From Klebsiella sp. RHBSTW-00484 (GTDB lineage Bacteria; Pseudomonadota; Gammaproteobacteria; Enterobacterales; Enterobacteriaceae), in the NCBI RefSeq assembly GCF_013705725.1, contig NZ_CP055481.1:5766001-5830000 (forward strand): 64,000 nucleotides of DNA, given 5' to 3'. Under the pieces are notes generated by a model. It had not been told where the DNA came from, did no database searches, and worked only from the letters and a program-made list of their open reading frames with translations. This document shows, piece after piece, positions 29,554 to 37,938 of this stretch. Numbering within the stretch: position 1 is the first letter of the stretch; the number at the start of each line of letters is the position of its first letter. Both the position numbers and the translations under genes were made by a program.

Positions 29554-29717
29554 CCACACTTAAGTTGTCGGCACAAACCGGAACCTCAATCAACACATTG
29601 CGCAATACCGAGGGGAGCCGACGTCGGGGGAAACCCTCCTGCGAAGCAGCGGGATAGTGCGAAAGACCAAGACCGGAAAACAACTAAAGCGCCCTGTTGT
29701 GGCGCTTTAGTTTTTTT
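29554..29717 (+). ncRNA. sraL: Small RNA SraL (RyjA) convergent to soxR
   Basis: In E. coli and Salmonella the sRNA SraL is encoded just downstream of soxR on the opposite strand. Here the plus strand has a sigma-S-like -10 element CCACACTTAA at 29554-29563, so the RNA should start near 29570. A structured body carries CGTCGGGGGAAACCCTCC near 29620, and a strong terminator AACTAAAGCGCC-loop-GGCGCTTTAGTT (29682-29712) with T7 ends at 29717, giving about 147 nt against about 140 nt known. The terminator runs into the soxR stop codon. Identity is by synteny and remembered sequence. Confidence 0.78.
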
Positions 29718-30174
29718 ACTCCTCTTCCAACAGCCGCGCGCCAGTCCCCTCTTCGCCCAGCTTATCGCCAGGGTTACGTAACGGGCAGTCGCGACGCGAC
29801 AGGCAGCCGCAGCCAATGCAGCCATCCAGCTGATCGCGCAGTGCGGTCAGAGTGTGAATGCGCCGATCCAGCTCTTCCCGCCACTGGGATGACAGCATCT
29901 TCCACTCTTTGGCGCTGAGGTTATGCCCTTCCGGCAACACGCCGAACGCATCGCCAATCGTCGACAGCGGAATACCAATACGTTGCGCAATTTTAATGAT
30001 CGCCACCGCGCGCAGGACATCACGCCGATAGCGCCGCTGATTACCGGCGTTACGCTGGCTGTGAATCAGCCCCTTGCTTTCATAAAAGTGCAGCGCGGAG
30101 ACAGCAACACCGGTTCGTTTTGCCACTTCGCCGGGGGTCAGCAGCATTTTGATGCGAGGGGATTTCTTTTCCAT
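29716..30174 (-). CDS. soxR: Redox-sensing transcriptional activator SoxR
   Basis: SoxR is a 152-residue MerR-family regulator. The N-terminal winged HTH is [43 protein letters not shown], followed by a dimerisation helix. The [2Fe-2S] ligand cluster [12 protein letters not shown] is near residues 119-130. Oxidation of the cluster by redox-cycling drugs or superoxide converts it to an activator of soxS. It is divergent from soxS and shares the operator at 30186-30203. The stop codon overlaps the terminator of the convergent sraL. Confidence 0.97.
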   Translation of the reverse strand: MEKKSPRIKMLLTPGEVAKRTGVAVSALHFYESKGLIHSQRNAGNQRRYRRDVLRAVAIIKIAQRIGIPLSTIGDAFGVLPEGHNLSAKEWKMLSSQWREELDRRIHTLTALRDQLDGCIGCGCLSRRDCPLRNPGDKLGEEGTGARLLEEE

Positions 30175-30181
30175 AAAGCGC

Positions 30182-30212
30182 TTTACCTCAAGTTAACTTG
30201 AGGAATTATACT
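30182..30212 (+). promoter_or_regulatory. soxS promoter with SoxR operator
   Basis: The perfect 18-bp palindrome CCTCAAGTTAACTTGAGG at 30186-30203 lies between a -35 TTTACC (30182-30187) and a -10 TATACT (30207-30212). The spacer is 19 bp, the overlong spacing that MerR-type activators such as SoxR correct by DNA distortion. The sequence is the same operator as in E. coli soxS. Confidence 0.95.
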
Positions 30213-30258
30213 CGCCCACAGACAAAACGACGAATCGAGAATTGAGAGAGGCCGCAAT

Positions 30259-30588
30259 ATGTCCCATCACGATATTATCCAAACACTTATTGAATGGATT
30301 GATGAACATATCGATCAACCACTTAACATTGATGTAGTCGCCAGAAAATCGGGCTATTCGAAATGGTATCTCCAGCGGATGTTTCGCGCAGTGATGCATC
30401 AAACCCTGGGGGATTACATTCGCCAGCGCCGCCTGCTGCTTGCCGCAGAAGCGCTAAGAACCACCCAGCGCCCTATTTTTGATATCGCGATGGATCTTGG
30501 CTACGTATCGCAGCAAACATTTTCGCGGGTTTTCCGCCGCGAGTTCGACCGCACGCCCAGCGCCTATCGCCATCAAATCTCCGCGTGA
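30259..30588 (+). CDS. soxS: Superoxide-response regulator SoxS
   Basis: SoxS is a 109-residue AraC/XylS-family activator consisting only of the double-HTH DNA-binding domain: the first helix pair [38 protein letters not shown], the second [34 protein letters not shown]. It activates sodA, zwf, fumC, micF, acrAB and others when SoxR is oxidised. Its 3' end overlaps the convergent pdeC gene by 16 bp. Length is two residues more than in E. coli. Confidence 0.96.
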   Translation: MSHHDIIQTLIEWIDEHIDQPLNIDVVARKSGYSKWYLQRMFRAVMHQTLGDYIRQRRLLLAAEALRTTQRPIFDIAMDLGYVSQQTFSRVFRREFDRTPSAYRHQISA

Positions 30589-32177
30589 AGATGTTGTTGA
30601 TGCGGACAAAGGCTGGTGCGGGCGTTAGCCAGCCACTGCATAAACTCCAGCGGTGGCATCGCTTTCGCAAAGTGCCAGCCCTGGCAGTATTGCACGCCGT
30701 GCTTTTGTAACCACGCCACCTGGTCGGCCGTTTCAACCCCTTCGGCAACGATCTTTAAATGCAAGCTGTTAGCCATCTGAATAATATGTTCAGCAATCAG
30801 GTGGCTGGTGCTGTTGTTCGTTAGCGCATCAACGAAGGATTTATCAATCTTGAGGATGTCTACGTTCAACGAATGGAGGTTGTGCAGGTTGGAGTAGCCG
30901 GTACCAAAATCATCAATCGCAATTTCATACCCCGCGTCGCGGAAGGCCTGAATCACCGGGGTGGTTTTCGGCACATCGATAAACCCGCGCTCAGTCACTT
31001 CGATTTTAATCTGCTCCACGCTAACTGCATGGCGGTGGACCTTTTCGTTGATGTGCTCAATCAATCTCGCGGAGTGGAAATCCGAAGCCGAAAGGTTGAT
31101 TGCCACGTATAAATGCGGGTGCCGGGCCAGAAACTCGCCCATATCGGCGAATACCTCATCCACCACATAGTCCGTGACCTGCGCAATCATCCCCTCATTT
31201 TCCGCCAGCGGGATAAACTCAGCCGGGCTCATCACCGGGCCATCAAATCCAGGCCAGCGCAACAGCGCCTCGGCACCCACGCAGCAGTTATTTTTGATAT
31301 CAATGATCGGCTGGTAGTGCAGGCACAGTTGGCGACGGTTTAGCGCTCGCTGCAGCATGCTGCGTGGAGAATGATACTGCTGTCGAGTGCGTGACCACAC
31401 CAGCAAAAGCAAGATGCTGCAAATCAGCCCTAGCGGCAGGGTCAGCGTTACCTGATTATAAAAATTCTGATAATAGCTCACCCGCGAAGTGGACATAATG
31501 ACGGCTATCGGGCGAACGGTGGAATGGGCAATGGTATAAACGCGTCCATCCTGATGAAAAAACGCCTCTTCATCACGGATCAACCGATGCAATTGGCCGG
31601 GGTCTGCATTCGTACTGACGGAAAAAAACTGGTTGGTTTTGGTATCAAAAACGCCCCATGCCAGATCGCGGTCGCTGGTTATCAACGCGCTAAAGGAAAG
31701 CGGATGAATCACCGCCACATAATGACCGCGCTGCATATAGTTCATGGCATAGCTGGGATAAAAAGGGGTTTCGCGGTAGTAGTAAATCGCAATATCCGGC
31801 TTTTTAGTATACGTCGCAGCCGGAATGCGCCATCCGGCCTGGCGACGTACCGAAGTCGAGCAGAAAAAATGCGTGCCATTGGCATAGATTAAATCGTCGA
31901 TATAGAGCAGGCCGCGAACAATACTCAACATATGTTGCTGATGTTGTGGCGAGCATAGCTCCCCCTGATATAACCTGGCTTTATCGCGCGCCTCATCGGC
32001 TTCACGAATGACCACCTCAGTTTTTTGCAGCGCCAGCTTAGAAAACACCCGTAGCTGATCGGTGGTTTCCGCTTTGGCGCGTATTTGTGCAAACCACAAT
32101 GCCAGCATCACTGGTAGCAGAATAACCAGCACGATGCCAAATACTCTTAACGCCTTATGTGGCGAGCTATGACTCAT
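30573..32177 (-). CDS. pdeC: Cyclic-di-GMP phosphodiesterase PdeC (YjcC), CSS-EAL
   Basis: This 534-residue inner-membrane protein has an N-terminal TM (about residues 9-28), a periplasmic redox-sensing CSS region with the cysteines of GELCSPQHQ and FFCSTSVRR, a second TM near 245-262 and a cytoplasmic EAL domain. The EAL motif reads GAEALLRW, and the catalytic residues are in [28 protein letters not shown] and [11 protein letters not shown]. It hydrolyses c-di-GMP to pGpG, promoting motility over biofilm. The usual CSS triplet reads CST here. It is next to soxS, as in E. coli, where it responds to oxidative stress. Confidence 0.94.
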   Translation of the reverse strand: MSHSSPHKALRVFGIVLVILLPVMLALWFAQIRAKAETTDQLRVFSKLALQKTEVVIREADEARDKARLYQGELCSPQHQQHMLSIVRGLLYIDDLIYANGTHFFCSTSVRRQAGWRIPAATYTKKPDIAIYYYRETPFYPSYAMNYMQRGHYVAVIHPLSFSALITSDRDLAWGVFDTKTNQFFSVSTNADPGQLHRLIRDEEAFFHQDGRVYTIAHSTVRPIAVIMSTSRVSYYQNFYNQVTLTLPLGLICSILLLLVWSRTRQQYHSPRSMLQRALNRRQLCLHYQPIIDIKNNCCVGAEALLRWPGFDGPVMSPAEFIPLAENEGMIAQVTDYVVDEVFADMGEFLARHPHLYVAINLSASDFHSARLIEHINEKVHRHAVSVEQIKIEVTERGFIDVPKTTPVIQAFRDAGYEIAIDDFGTGYSNLHNLHSLNVDILKIDKSFVDALTNNSTSHLIAEHIIQMANSLHLKIVAEGVETADQVAWLQKHGVQYCQGWHFAKAMPPLEFMQWLANARTSLCPHQQHLHAEI

Positions 32178-32504
32178 TTCCGCTTTTTATCCATGCGATA
32201 CGCCTTAATCAAGGTGAAAGGCCCCGATGACTCTGCTTACTGTGATATGAATCAGGGCAATTCAGCAACCCACGCTTTGACGTAAAAACCTCATGACTAT
32301 GAATCATGAATAATACTGACTTATAGAAGGCTGGAGAAACATTCTTAACATAATGAGATTAGCTCCACTATCTCATTCGGTTTATCCGTATAATTGGCGG
32401 GAATAAGTAATAAAATCCGCAGAACATAAACGCTAATAAAAAAGAATTGCGGCTGGCTATCGTTTATAATCGCCTTCTGAATGAAAGATACATCCCTCCC
32501 TCTC

Positions 32505-32625
32505 TTATTAACCACTCAAACAAAGTGGTTAATAAGCGCAAGAAAAGTACTTTTTTTGGCTGGTGAATAAAAGAACAATTGTGATATAGTTCACATTAGT
32601 TGATGAAACAAGAACGTTGTTTCAT
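32505..32625 (+). promoter_or_regulatory. yjcB upstream region: CRP site and two perfect inverted repeats
   Basis: Within the 543-bp gene-free gap 32178-32720 are three clear signals. TTATTAACCACT-caaacaa-AGTGGTTAATAA is at 32505-32535 (12-bp arms). A textbook CRP half-site pair, TGTGA-tatagt-TCACA, is at 32580-32595. ATGAAACAA-gaacg-TTGTTTCAT is at 32603-32625 (9-bp arms). They lie 96-216 bp before the yjcB ATG. CRP-cAMP control of yjcB is inferred. The second inverted repeat may be an operator or a hairpin in the leader RNA. Confidence 0.7.
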
Positions 32626-32720
32626 TACTCTCTTGTTTGCCTGTAGATAGCCAGAGCACCACGTCATCGTTAGTCTCGTCAGGTTGTCAAAGGCTCCCGC
32701 ATTTCTTTGAGGAAAGGTTG

Positions 32721-33002
32721 ATGGCTACCATTACTACCAGTGTCGTACTTTTGCGCTGGCCACTCGTGAGCGCAGTGCTGATGTTCCTGGCCAGCTCGAT
32801 GAATATTCAGCTGCGTAAAAGTGATTATGCCGGTTTAGCGGTTATTTGTAGCTGTGTAGGCCTGGCCGCAGCCTGCTGGTTTGCCACCGGTCTGTTAGGT
32901 ATTACGCTGCTGGACGTTGCAAAGATCTGGGGCAATATCAAAGATGTCATGATTGAAGTCATGAGCCAGACCCCGCCGGAATGGCCGATGATGATGACCT
33001 GA
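32721..33002 (+). CDS. yjcB: Small inner-membrane protein YjcB
   Basis: This 93-residue protein, identical in length to E. coli YjcB, has two hydrophobic segments (about residues 8-25, VVLLRWPLVSAVLMFLAS, and 39-65, GLAVICSCVGLAAACWFATGLLGITLL). A short acidic and Met-rich tail ends PPEWPMMMT. I chose the ATG at 32721, preceded by TTTGAGGAAAGGTTG; an upstream in-frame start at 32637 lacks conservation and a ribosome-binding site. Function unknown. Confidence 0.9.
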   Translation: MATITTSVVLLRWPLVSAVLMFLASSMNIQLRKSDYAGLAVICSCVGLAAACWFATGLLGITLLDVAKIWGNIKDVMIEVMSQTPPEWPMMMT

Positions 33003-33005
33003 TGT

Positions 33006-33033
33006 TAAAAAAGCTTCCCAACGGGAAGCTTTT
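33006..33033. terminator. Bidirectional terminator between yjcB and the ABC permease gene
   Basis: AAAAAAGCTTCCC-aac-GGGAAGCTTTTTTT has U-tracts in both directions and serves yjcB (+) and the convergent ABC operon (-), whose last gene ends at 33041. Confidence 0.9.
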
Positions 33034-33040
33034 TTTACCG

Positions 33041-33898
33041 CTATTTGCCCATCTTCGACAGCATCTCCGGGCGCATAAATTTATGAATCACCAGCATAAA
33101 CAGCAGCGATGGCACCAGTAAAATCAGCGCCGTAATTGACGATACTTGATAGTTGCCCGACATACTGGCGTTATACAGCAGCAGCGGCAAGGTGGTGATA
33201 TCCGGCGCGCCGACAAAAAAGGTGCCGGTAAATTCGTCCAGCGACTCCAGAAACACAAAAATGCTGGCGGCGATAATTCCCGGCGAAGCCTGCGGCAGCA
33301 CAATATGCCAGAAGGTATAAATCGGTCCGGCCCCCAGATTACGCGAAGCCCTCGCCAGTAGCGGATCAACCGCCGAAAAGGCCGCCACGCAAATCCACAC
33401 CGAATACATCAACCCATGTACGCTGTGCACCAACACAACCCCCGCTACCGTGCCGTTAAGCTCCCATTGATAGAAAAGCCGGGCGATATTCATGTACACC
33501 GTCAGATTGGGAAACGCCTGCGGGATCAGAAACAACAGCATAAACAACACCCGTAGCGGCATCCCGCGCCTTGAAAGCGCGTAGCCCGCCGGAATGGAGA
33601 TCAGCAGACATACCAGCACCGATAGCAGCGCAATCAGCACGCTGGTCAGCAACGAGCCGGACACATCGCTGTAGGGGCTGAATACCTGATACCAGTATTT
33701 CAGCCCCCATTGGCTGGGCAGCGAATGCGGGAAAAACCAGCTCTCCGCCACCGTCCAGATGAGCAAGTTCAGCAGCGGGCCAAACATCGCCAACAGCATA
33801 AAGACCAGCAGTAACGTTTGTAGCGGCAGGCTGGCGCTCAGCTTTCTGCGGCCTTTCGCCAGCAGCGTTCCCGGTCGTGTCATGATTGCCTCTTTCAT
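33041..33898 (-). CDS. ABC transporter permease (ThiP/PhnV/AfuB-like), second subunit
   Basis: This 285-residue inner-membrane permease has about six helices. The binding-protein-dependent transport EAA loop is RASRNLGAGPIYTFWHIVLPQASPGIIAASIFVF near residues 184-217. It starts at a TAATG stop-start overlap with the upstream permease behind AGGGAGCGAA. It is the last gene of a minus-strand operon: ATPase 35969-37018, binding protein 34800-35939, permease 33898-34728, this permease. The substrate is not known; related systems carry phosphonates, hexose phosphates or ferric chelates. Confidence 0.85.
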   Translation of the reverse strand: MKEAIMTRPGTLLAKGRRKLSASLPLQTLLLVFMLLAMFGPLLNLLIWTVAESWFFPHSLPSQWGLKYWYQVFSPYSDVSGSLLTSVLIALLSVLVCLLISIPAGYALSRRGMPLRVLFMLLFLIPQAFPNLTVYMNIARLFYQWELNGTVAGVVLVHSVHGLMYSVWICVAAFSAVDPLLARASRNLGAGPIYTFWHIVLPQASPGIIAASIFVFLESLDEFTGTFFVGAPDITTLPLLLYNASMSGNYQVSSITALILLVPSLLFMLVIHKFMRPEMLSKMGK

Positions 33899-34728
33899 TA
33901 TTCGCTCCCTTTTTGCTGCAAACTATGGCGCAGATAAAACCACGACAGCGCCCCGCAAATCAGCAACGACACCACGCCAAGCGCATTAGCGACGGCGTAG
34001 TCGCCATAGGAATTAACGCGAAAGGCCATATCCACGGTCATCATCGTCGGCGAGCCGACGCCTATCATCAGCGGGACCGACAGCACCGACATCATGGTGA
34101 CGGTGGAGAGTACCAGCGCCACGCCGATTGCTGGCAGCACCTGCGGCAAAATAATGTCGAACAGAATACGCGGACGCGACGCACCAAGATTACGCGCCGC
34201 CAGAATTTGCGATTGCTCAAGCGCGGCCATTGCCCCACAGATAAGCAACGTGGCAAACGCCAGTTGCTTCCAGACAAAAGTGATAATGATCCCCTTCCAG
34301 CCCAGCCAGGAGATGGTCTCCAGCGGAGTGATGAGGTCAGTTGCCACCAGCGCGTTGTTCATCAAGCCGTTTTTGGCCAGAAAGGTACGCATCATCTGCG
34401 CGGCGACGATAAAAGGGATGAACAGCGGCAGGCGATACAAAAAACCCAGCATGCGGACAATAGGCCGACAGGGCGAGAGCGTGATCACCGCCGAAAGAGT
34501 AATGGAGAGAACCGCCAGCAGCGCCACCGAAGCCAGCACAATAATCAGTGTAAACAGAATATCGCTGGAATAGAGCGCATATACCTTACGGAAATGAGCC
34601 AGCGTGAGCCGCTGCGCATCGTCGGTAAAGGCGGCGATTAGCGAGAAGCCCAGCGGATATAAAAAGAGTACGGCGATCATCAACGCGGCCGGTGAGACCA
34701 GCAGCAAGTATTTCAGCGAAGTACGCAT
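33898..34728 (-). CDS. ABC transporter permease, first subunit
   Basis: This 276-residue integral-membrane permease has six predicted helices, with the first at residues 8-35. The EAA loop, ILAARNLGASRPRILFDIILPQVLPAIGVALVLS, is near residues 181-215. It overlaps its partner permease by one base. Together with the ATPase and periplasmic binding protein it forms a complete importer. The two permease genes are separate rather than fused as in ThiP/FbpB. The gap to the binding-protein gene is 71 bp. Confidence 0.85.
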   Translation of the reverse strand: MRTSLKYLLLVSPAALMIAVLFLYPLGFSLIAAFTDDAQRLTLAHFRKVYALYSSDILFTLIIVLASVALLAVLSITLSAVITLSPCRPIVRMLGFLYRLPLFIPFIVAAQMMRTFLAKNGLMNNALVATDLITPLETISWLGWKGIIITFVWKQLAFATLLICGAMAALEQSQILAARNLGASRPRILFDIILPQVLPAIGVALVLSTVTMMSVLSVPLMIGVGSPTMMTVDMAFRVNSYGDYAVANALGVVSLLICGALSWFYLRHSLQQKGSE

Positions 34729-34799
34729 AGCAAACCTGGTGTCAGCAACAAGAAAAAGCTCAGGGCGACGTCACGCCGCGCCTGAGCATCAGCAGTCAA

Positions 34800-35939
34800 T
34801 TAATTGGCGACCTGGCTTTCATAGCCTTCTTTGATGTCGTCAAAATATGGCGTAATCGGGAAGCTCTTACCGTATTCCGCCAGCGCCTGCGGTGAAATTT
34901 CAGCAAACAGTTTTTGCCAGGTTTGCGCATCAAGCTTCGGCTTCACCTGTTCAGCGTCGATCCCCGGATACCAGTTAAACTGCTTCACGATCCCCTGCGC
35001 CTGCACTTCCGGGCTGGTCGCCAGTTCGATAAACTCACGTGCCAGCTGCGGATTCGCCGCCTTCGCCGGGGTAACGTAGTACATCGGTTGGCCCGGCATT
35101 CCCGGCGCTAACAGCGACAGCTTAATCGACGGCGGCAGCTTGCCCTGATCTTTCCAGCTATAGAACATATCCACCCACACCGGTCCCATCATGATTTCGC
35201 CACGGCTCAGCATATCGAGCGTCCCGGCGTTACCCGGCGTGAAGGTGACGTTCTTATTAAACGCTTTCAGCTTCTCGTAAGCCTGACCCCAGTTTTTTTC
35301 AACGCCTTTATCGTACGGCAGAGAAGACAAACGCTGGGCATCGGTGCCGTAGGCGTAGATCCAGCCCACCACAAAGCTGACGCCGGACATGCCGTTCTTA
35401 ATGCCGTTGTAGCCAAAGGCCTGCGGATTTTTTTGCGCCCAGCTCACCAGCTCATCGTAGGAAGCCGGAGGCGTTTTAATGGCATCGCTATTCCAGGCAA
35501 TGGCGGTCTGGCTTAAAAACATCGGCATAACGTAGCCGTCAACGTTCACCCCAAGGGCGTTCTTTGCGTTGTCGGCGCTCACCATTGAACCGGTCTTAAT
35601 CTGCTGGCGATACTTCTCCAGTAGCCCTTTCTCCACCAGCTCACCGCCGGCTTTCTGATGCACCACTGCCACATCAATATCCCAGCTCTGCGCGCCGCTC
35701 TCTTTTTGCGCCGTCAGCTTTTCAATGATTTTATTCGACCCCGCGTCTCCCGGACCGGTACCGACCACCTGCACTTTGACGCCCGGATGCGCCGCTTCAA
35801 ACTTCGGCCCCAGCCAGGTTTTGACATAATCCACCATATTCTGATCCCCCGCCGTAGCGACGTGAAGAACGGTGTCTGCCTGCGCGCCGTAGCTCAGGAG
35901 TAATGCAGTCACTACCGCGGCTTTCGTTTTCGTAAACAT
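34800..35939 (-). CDS. ABC transporter periplasmic substrate-binding protein
   Basis: This 379-residue family 1/8 extracellular solute-binding protein has a signal peptide (MFTKTKAAVVTALLLSYGAQA). The mature start is DTVLHVATAGDQNMVDYVKTWLGPKFEAAHPGVKVQVVG, and GPVWVDMFYSWKDQGKLPPSIKL is near residue 262. The family includes polyamine, iron, phosphonate and sugar-phosphate binders; no Tyr pair typical of ferric binders is obvious. It resembles binding proteins of PhnS/AfuA-like systems, but no specific ligand can be named. It lies 29 bp after the ATPase gene. Confidence 0.82.
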   Translation of the reverse strand: MFTKTKAAVVTALLLSYGAQADTVLHVATAGDQNMVDYVKTWLGPKFEAAHPGVKVQVVGTGPGDAGSNKIIEKLTAQKESGAQSWDIDVAVVHQKAGGELVEKGLLEKYRQQIKTGSMVSADNAKNALGVNVDGYVMPMFLSQTAIAWNSDAIKTPPASYDELVSWAQKNPQAFGYNGIKNGMSGVSFVVGWIYAYGTDAQRLSSLPYDKGVEKNWGQAYEKLKAFNKNVTFTPGNAGTLDMLSRGEIMMGPVWVDMFYSWKDQGKLPPSIKLSLLAPGMPGQPMYYVTPAKAANPQLAREFIELATSPEVQAQGIVKQFNWYPGIDAEQVKPKLDAQTWQKLFAEISPQALAEYGKSFPITPYFDDIKEGYESQVAN

Positions 35940-35968
35940 GGTCTATCCCCAGAATGAACACGATGAAG

Positions 35969-37018
35969 TTAATGGGCTTGTGATGAAGGAAAAATATGCA
36001 GTGCGGGCGCCGGAACATGTAGCCTGACCGGCGTGCTGGCTGGCCAGCAGTGCGCAGAATCCGCCAGCAGGACTCGGTCATGACAGCGCACACTATGGCG
36101 ATATAAGTTGCCGAGAAAAGCACTTTGTTCAACCACGCCGCTCAGCGTTAACCCTTCTGGCGTGGCACTCTCGGATAATTCATCAAGCGCGGCATCGGCG
36201 CTGCGAAAATAAATAATATGGTCGTGAAAATGCTCAGCTGAATATTGCCCGACGGCGCGTAGATAAATACCCTCTGCGGCAAAGAGTTCGCTGGCGGAAA
36301 TTTTATTATCCGCGCCCATAAAATCGGCAACAAAAGGCGTAGCCGGGCGCTGATAAATATCCTCTGGCGAACCTATTTGCTCAATACGGCCATTATTTAA
36401 TACCGCGATGCGGTCGGCCATCACCAGCGCCTCCTGCTGATCGTGAGTAACGATTAACGAGGTAAAGCCGAGTCTTTTTTGCAGCGCTTTGATTTCGTGG
36501 CGTACGTTAAGTCGCACTTTCGCATCAAGGTTTGAGAGCGGTTCATCCAGTACCAGAACATCCGGTTCTATCGCCAGCGCCCGCGCCAGAGCCACCCGCT
36601 GGCGTTGACCACCGGAAAGTTCAGTCACCTTCACATCAGCCAGACCGTTGAGATTGACGATATTGAGCAACTCCGCCACCCGGCGATCAATGTCGTCGCC
36701 CCGCAATTTGCGTAGCTTCAGGCCATAGCCAATATTACGTGCCACCGTCATATGCGGCCACAGGGCATAGCTTTGGAAGACCATGGTGATATTGCGCTGC
36801 TCCGGCGCGCTGCGGGTAATATCGCGTCCGGCAACGGCAATCTCTCCCGTCTGCGTCGGAATAAACCCGCAAAGCGCGTTCAAAAGCGTTGTTTTCCCAC
36901 AACCAGAAGGGCCCAGCAGGGCAATCATTTCCCCTTTCTCAACGCTCAGATCGATATTATGCAAAACGACTTTATCGCCGTAGCTAATCTTTAACCGGGA
37001 GATCTGTAAATAGCTCAT
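35969..37018 (-). CDS. ABC transporter ATP-binding protein (PotA/FbpC-like)
   Basis: This 349-residue ATPase has Walker A GPSGCGKTT near residues 34-42, the Q-loop TMVFQSYALWPH near 79, signature LSGGQRQRVALARAL near 133 and Walker B VLVLDEPLSNLDAKVR near 154. The H-loop is VTHDQQEALVMADR near 190, and a C-terminal TOBE domain spans about 270-345 (TLSGVVEQSAFLGNLYRHSVRCHDRVLLAD). It is the first gene of the transport operon, divergent from the hydrolase gene at 37183. The 164-bp gap contains the palindrome ATGAACACGTGTTCAT. Confidence 0.88.
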   Translation of the reverse strand: MSYLQISRLKISYGDKVVLHNIDLSVEKGEMIALLGPSGCGKTTLLNALCGFIPTQTGEIAVAGRDITRSAPEQRNITMVFQSYALWPHMTVARNIGYGLKLRKLRGDDIDRRVAELLNIVNLNGLADVKVTELSGGQRQRVALARALAIEPDVLVLDEPLSNLDAKVRLNVRHEIKALQKRLGFTSLIVTHDQQEALVMADRIAVLNNGRIEQIGSPEDIYQRPATPFVADFMGADNKISASELFAAEGIYLRAVGQYSAEHFHDHIIYFRSADAALDELSESATPEGLTLSGVVEQSAFLGNLYRHSVRCHDRVLLADSAHCWPASTPVRLHVPAPALHIFPSSQAH

Positions 37019-37062
37019 ATTCGATACCCAAAAATCTCTGTGCCTGCATTTTTATCGTTTTG

Positions 37063-37078
37063 ATGAACACGTGTTCAT
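37063..37078. promoter_or_regulatory. Perfect palindrome, probable operator of the LacI-type regulator
   Basis: The 16-bp perfect palindrome ATGAACACGTGTTCAT lies 45 bp upstream of the ATPase start and 105 bp upstream of the hydrolase start, in the divergent promoter region. Length and central CG symmetry are typical of LacI/GalR-family operators, and a LacI-type gene is the second gene of the rightward operon. The assignment is inferred from position. Confidence 0.7.
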
Positions 37079-37182
37079 TTGAATGTAAAAAAAATGCAAC
37101 GTTGACTCGACATGATGTGGGCCTACTTTGTCGGGTATTTGTGACAATTTAATTAAGCACCCTAAAATTTCGGCGAGGGAAA

Positions 37183-37938
37183 ATGAAAATAGATGTTCTT
37201 GGCTGCGGCAGCGCTTTCTCCAGCGAACAAAATACCTCTGCACTACGGGTTATCGACGCCCAAAACCGACAGTGGCTGATTGATTGCGGCCCCACAATCC
37301 CCCGGGCGCTGTGGCGGCGCGGCGGCGATATCAACGAGATTGACGTTATCTATTTCACCCACGTTCACCCGGACCACTGCACCGGCCTCACGGCGCTGCT
37401 CAACTACTGGAAGAGTTTTTCCCGCCAGAAGCCGCTGATTATCTACAGCCAGCCGCAGCAGCGCCCGGTCCTGATGCAGTTGGCAGCGCTGGCAAACTGG
37501 CCGCAAACAACCTTGTGTTTTGCCATCGACTGGCGTGACAGCGCAGAGGCCTGGACGTGGCATGACTGGCATATTCAGACTGCACAAACGCAGCATGAGC
37601 TGACCAATCGCGCCATTCGTATCACCTTCGGCGGGCAAACCCTGTTCTACAGCGGTGATGGTCGCCCGACGCCGGATTCCATTGCGCTGATGGCAGGGGC
37701 CGATTTGGTATTTCAGGAGTGCGCCTCGCTGACCGCGCTGGCCGATGACGCCTCGCACGGCGATTTCCCTTCATGCCTGGCGCTATTCCAGCAGCTCAAT
37801 TTGCGTACGATGGGGCTCTATCACTGCTACGACGCGATATTGCCCGCGCTGAAATTCGCCTGCCTGCCGTGGGAAGGCTTGTTCGTTAGCCACGACGGCC
37901 TGCAGTATGAGCTCCAACATTCGGAACGCCCGATATGA
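37183..37938 (+). CDS. MBL-fold metallo-hydrolase (PhnP/RNase Z-like phosphodiesterase)
   Basis: This 251-residue metallo-beta-lactamase-fold protein starts MKIDVLGCGSAFSSEQNTSALRV. The dinuclear metal motif is THVHPDHCTGL near residues 64-74 (HxHxDH). Further metal ligands are likely in YSGDGRPT (Asp) and the late VSHDG (His). The GCGSA opening is shared with PhnP and RNase Z-type phosphodiesterases. Its stop overlaps the LacI gene start (ATGA), so the two are coupled. In context it may cleave a phosphodiester or cyclic phosphate brought in by the divergent ABC importer. Confidence 0.82.
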   Translation: MKIDVLGCGSAFSSEQNTSALRVIDAQNRQWLIDCGPTIPRALWRRGGDINEIDVIYFTHVHPDHCTGLTALLNYWKSFSRQKPLIIYSQPQQRPVLMQLAALANWPQTTLCFAIDWRDSAEAWTWHDWHIQTAQTQHELTNRAIRITFGGQTLFYSGDGRPTPDSIALMAGADLVFQECASLTALADDASHGDFPSCLALFQQLNLRTMGLYHCYDAILPALKFACLPWEGLFVSHDGLQYELQHSERPI

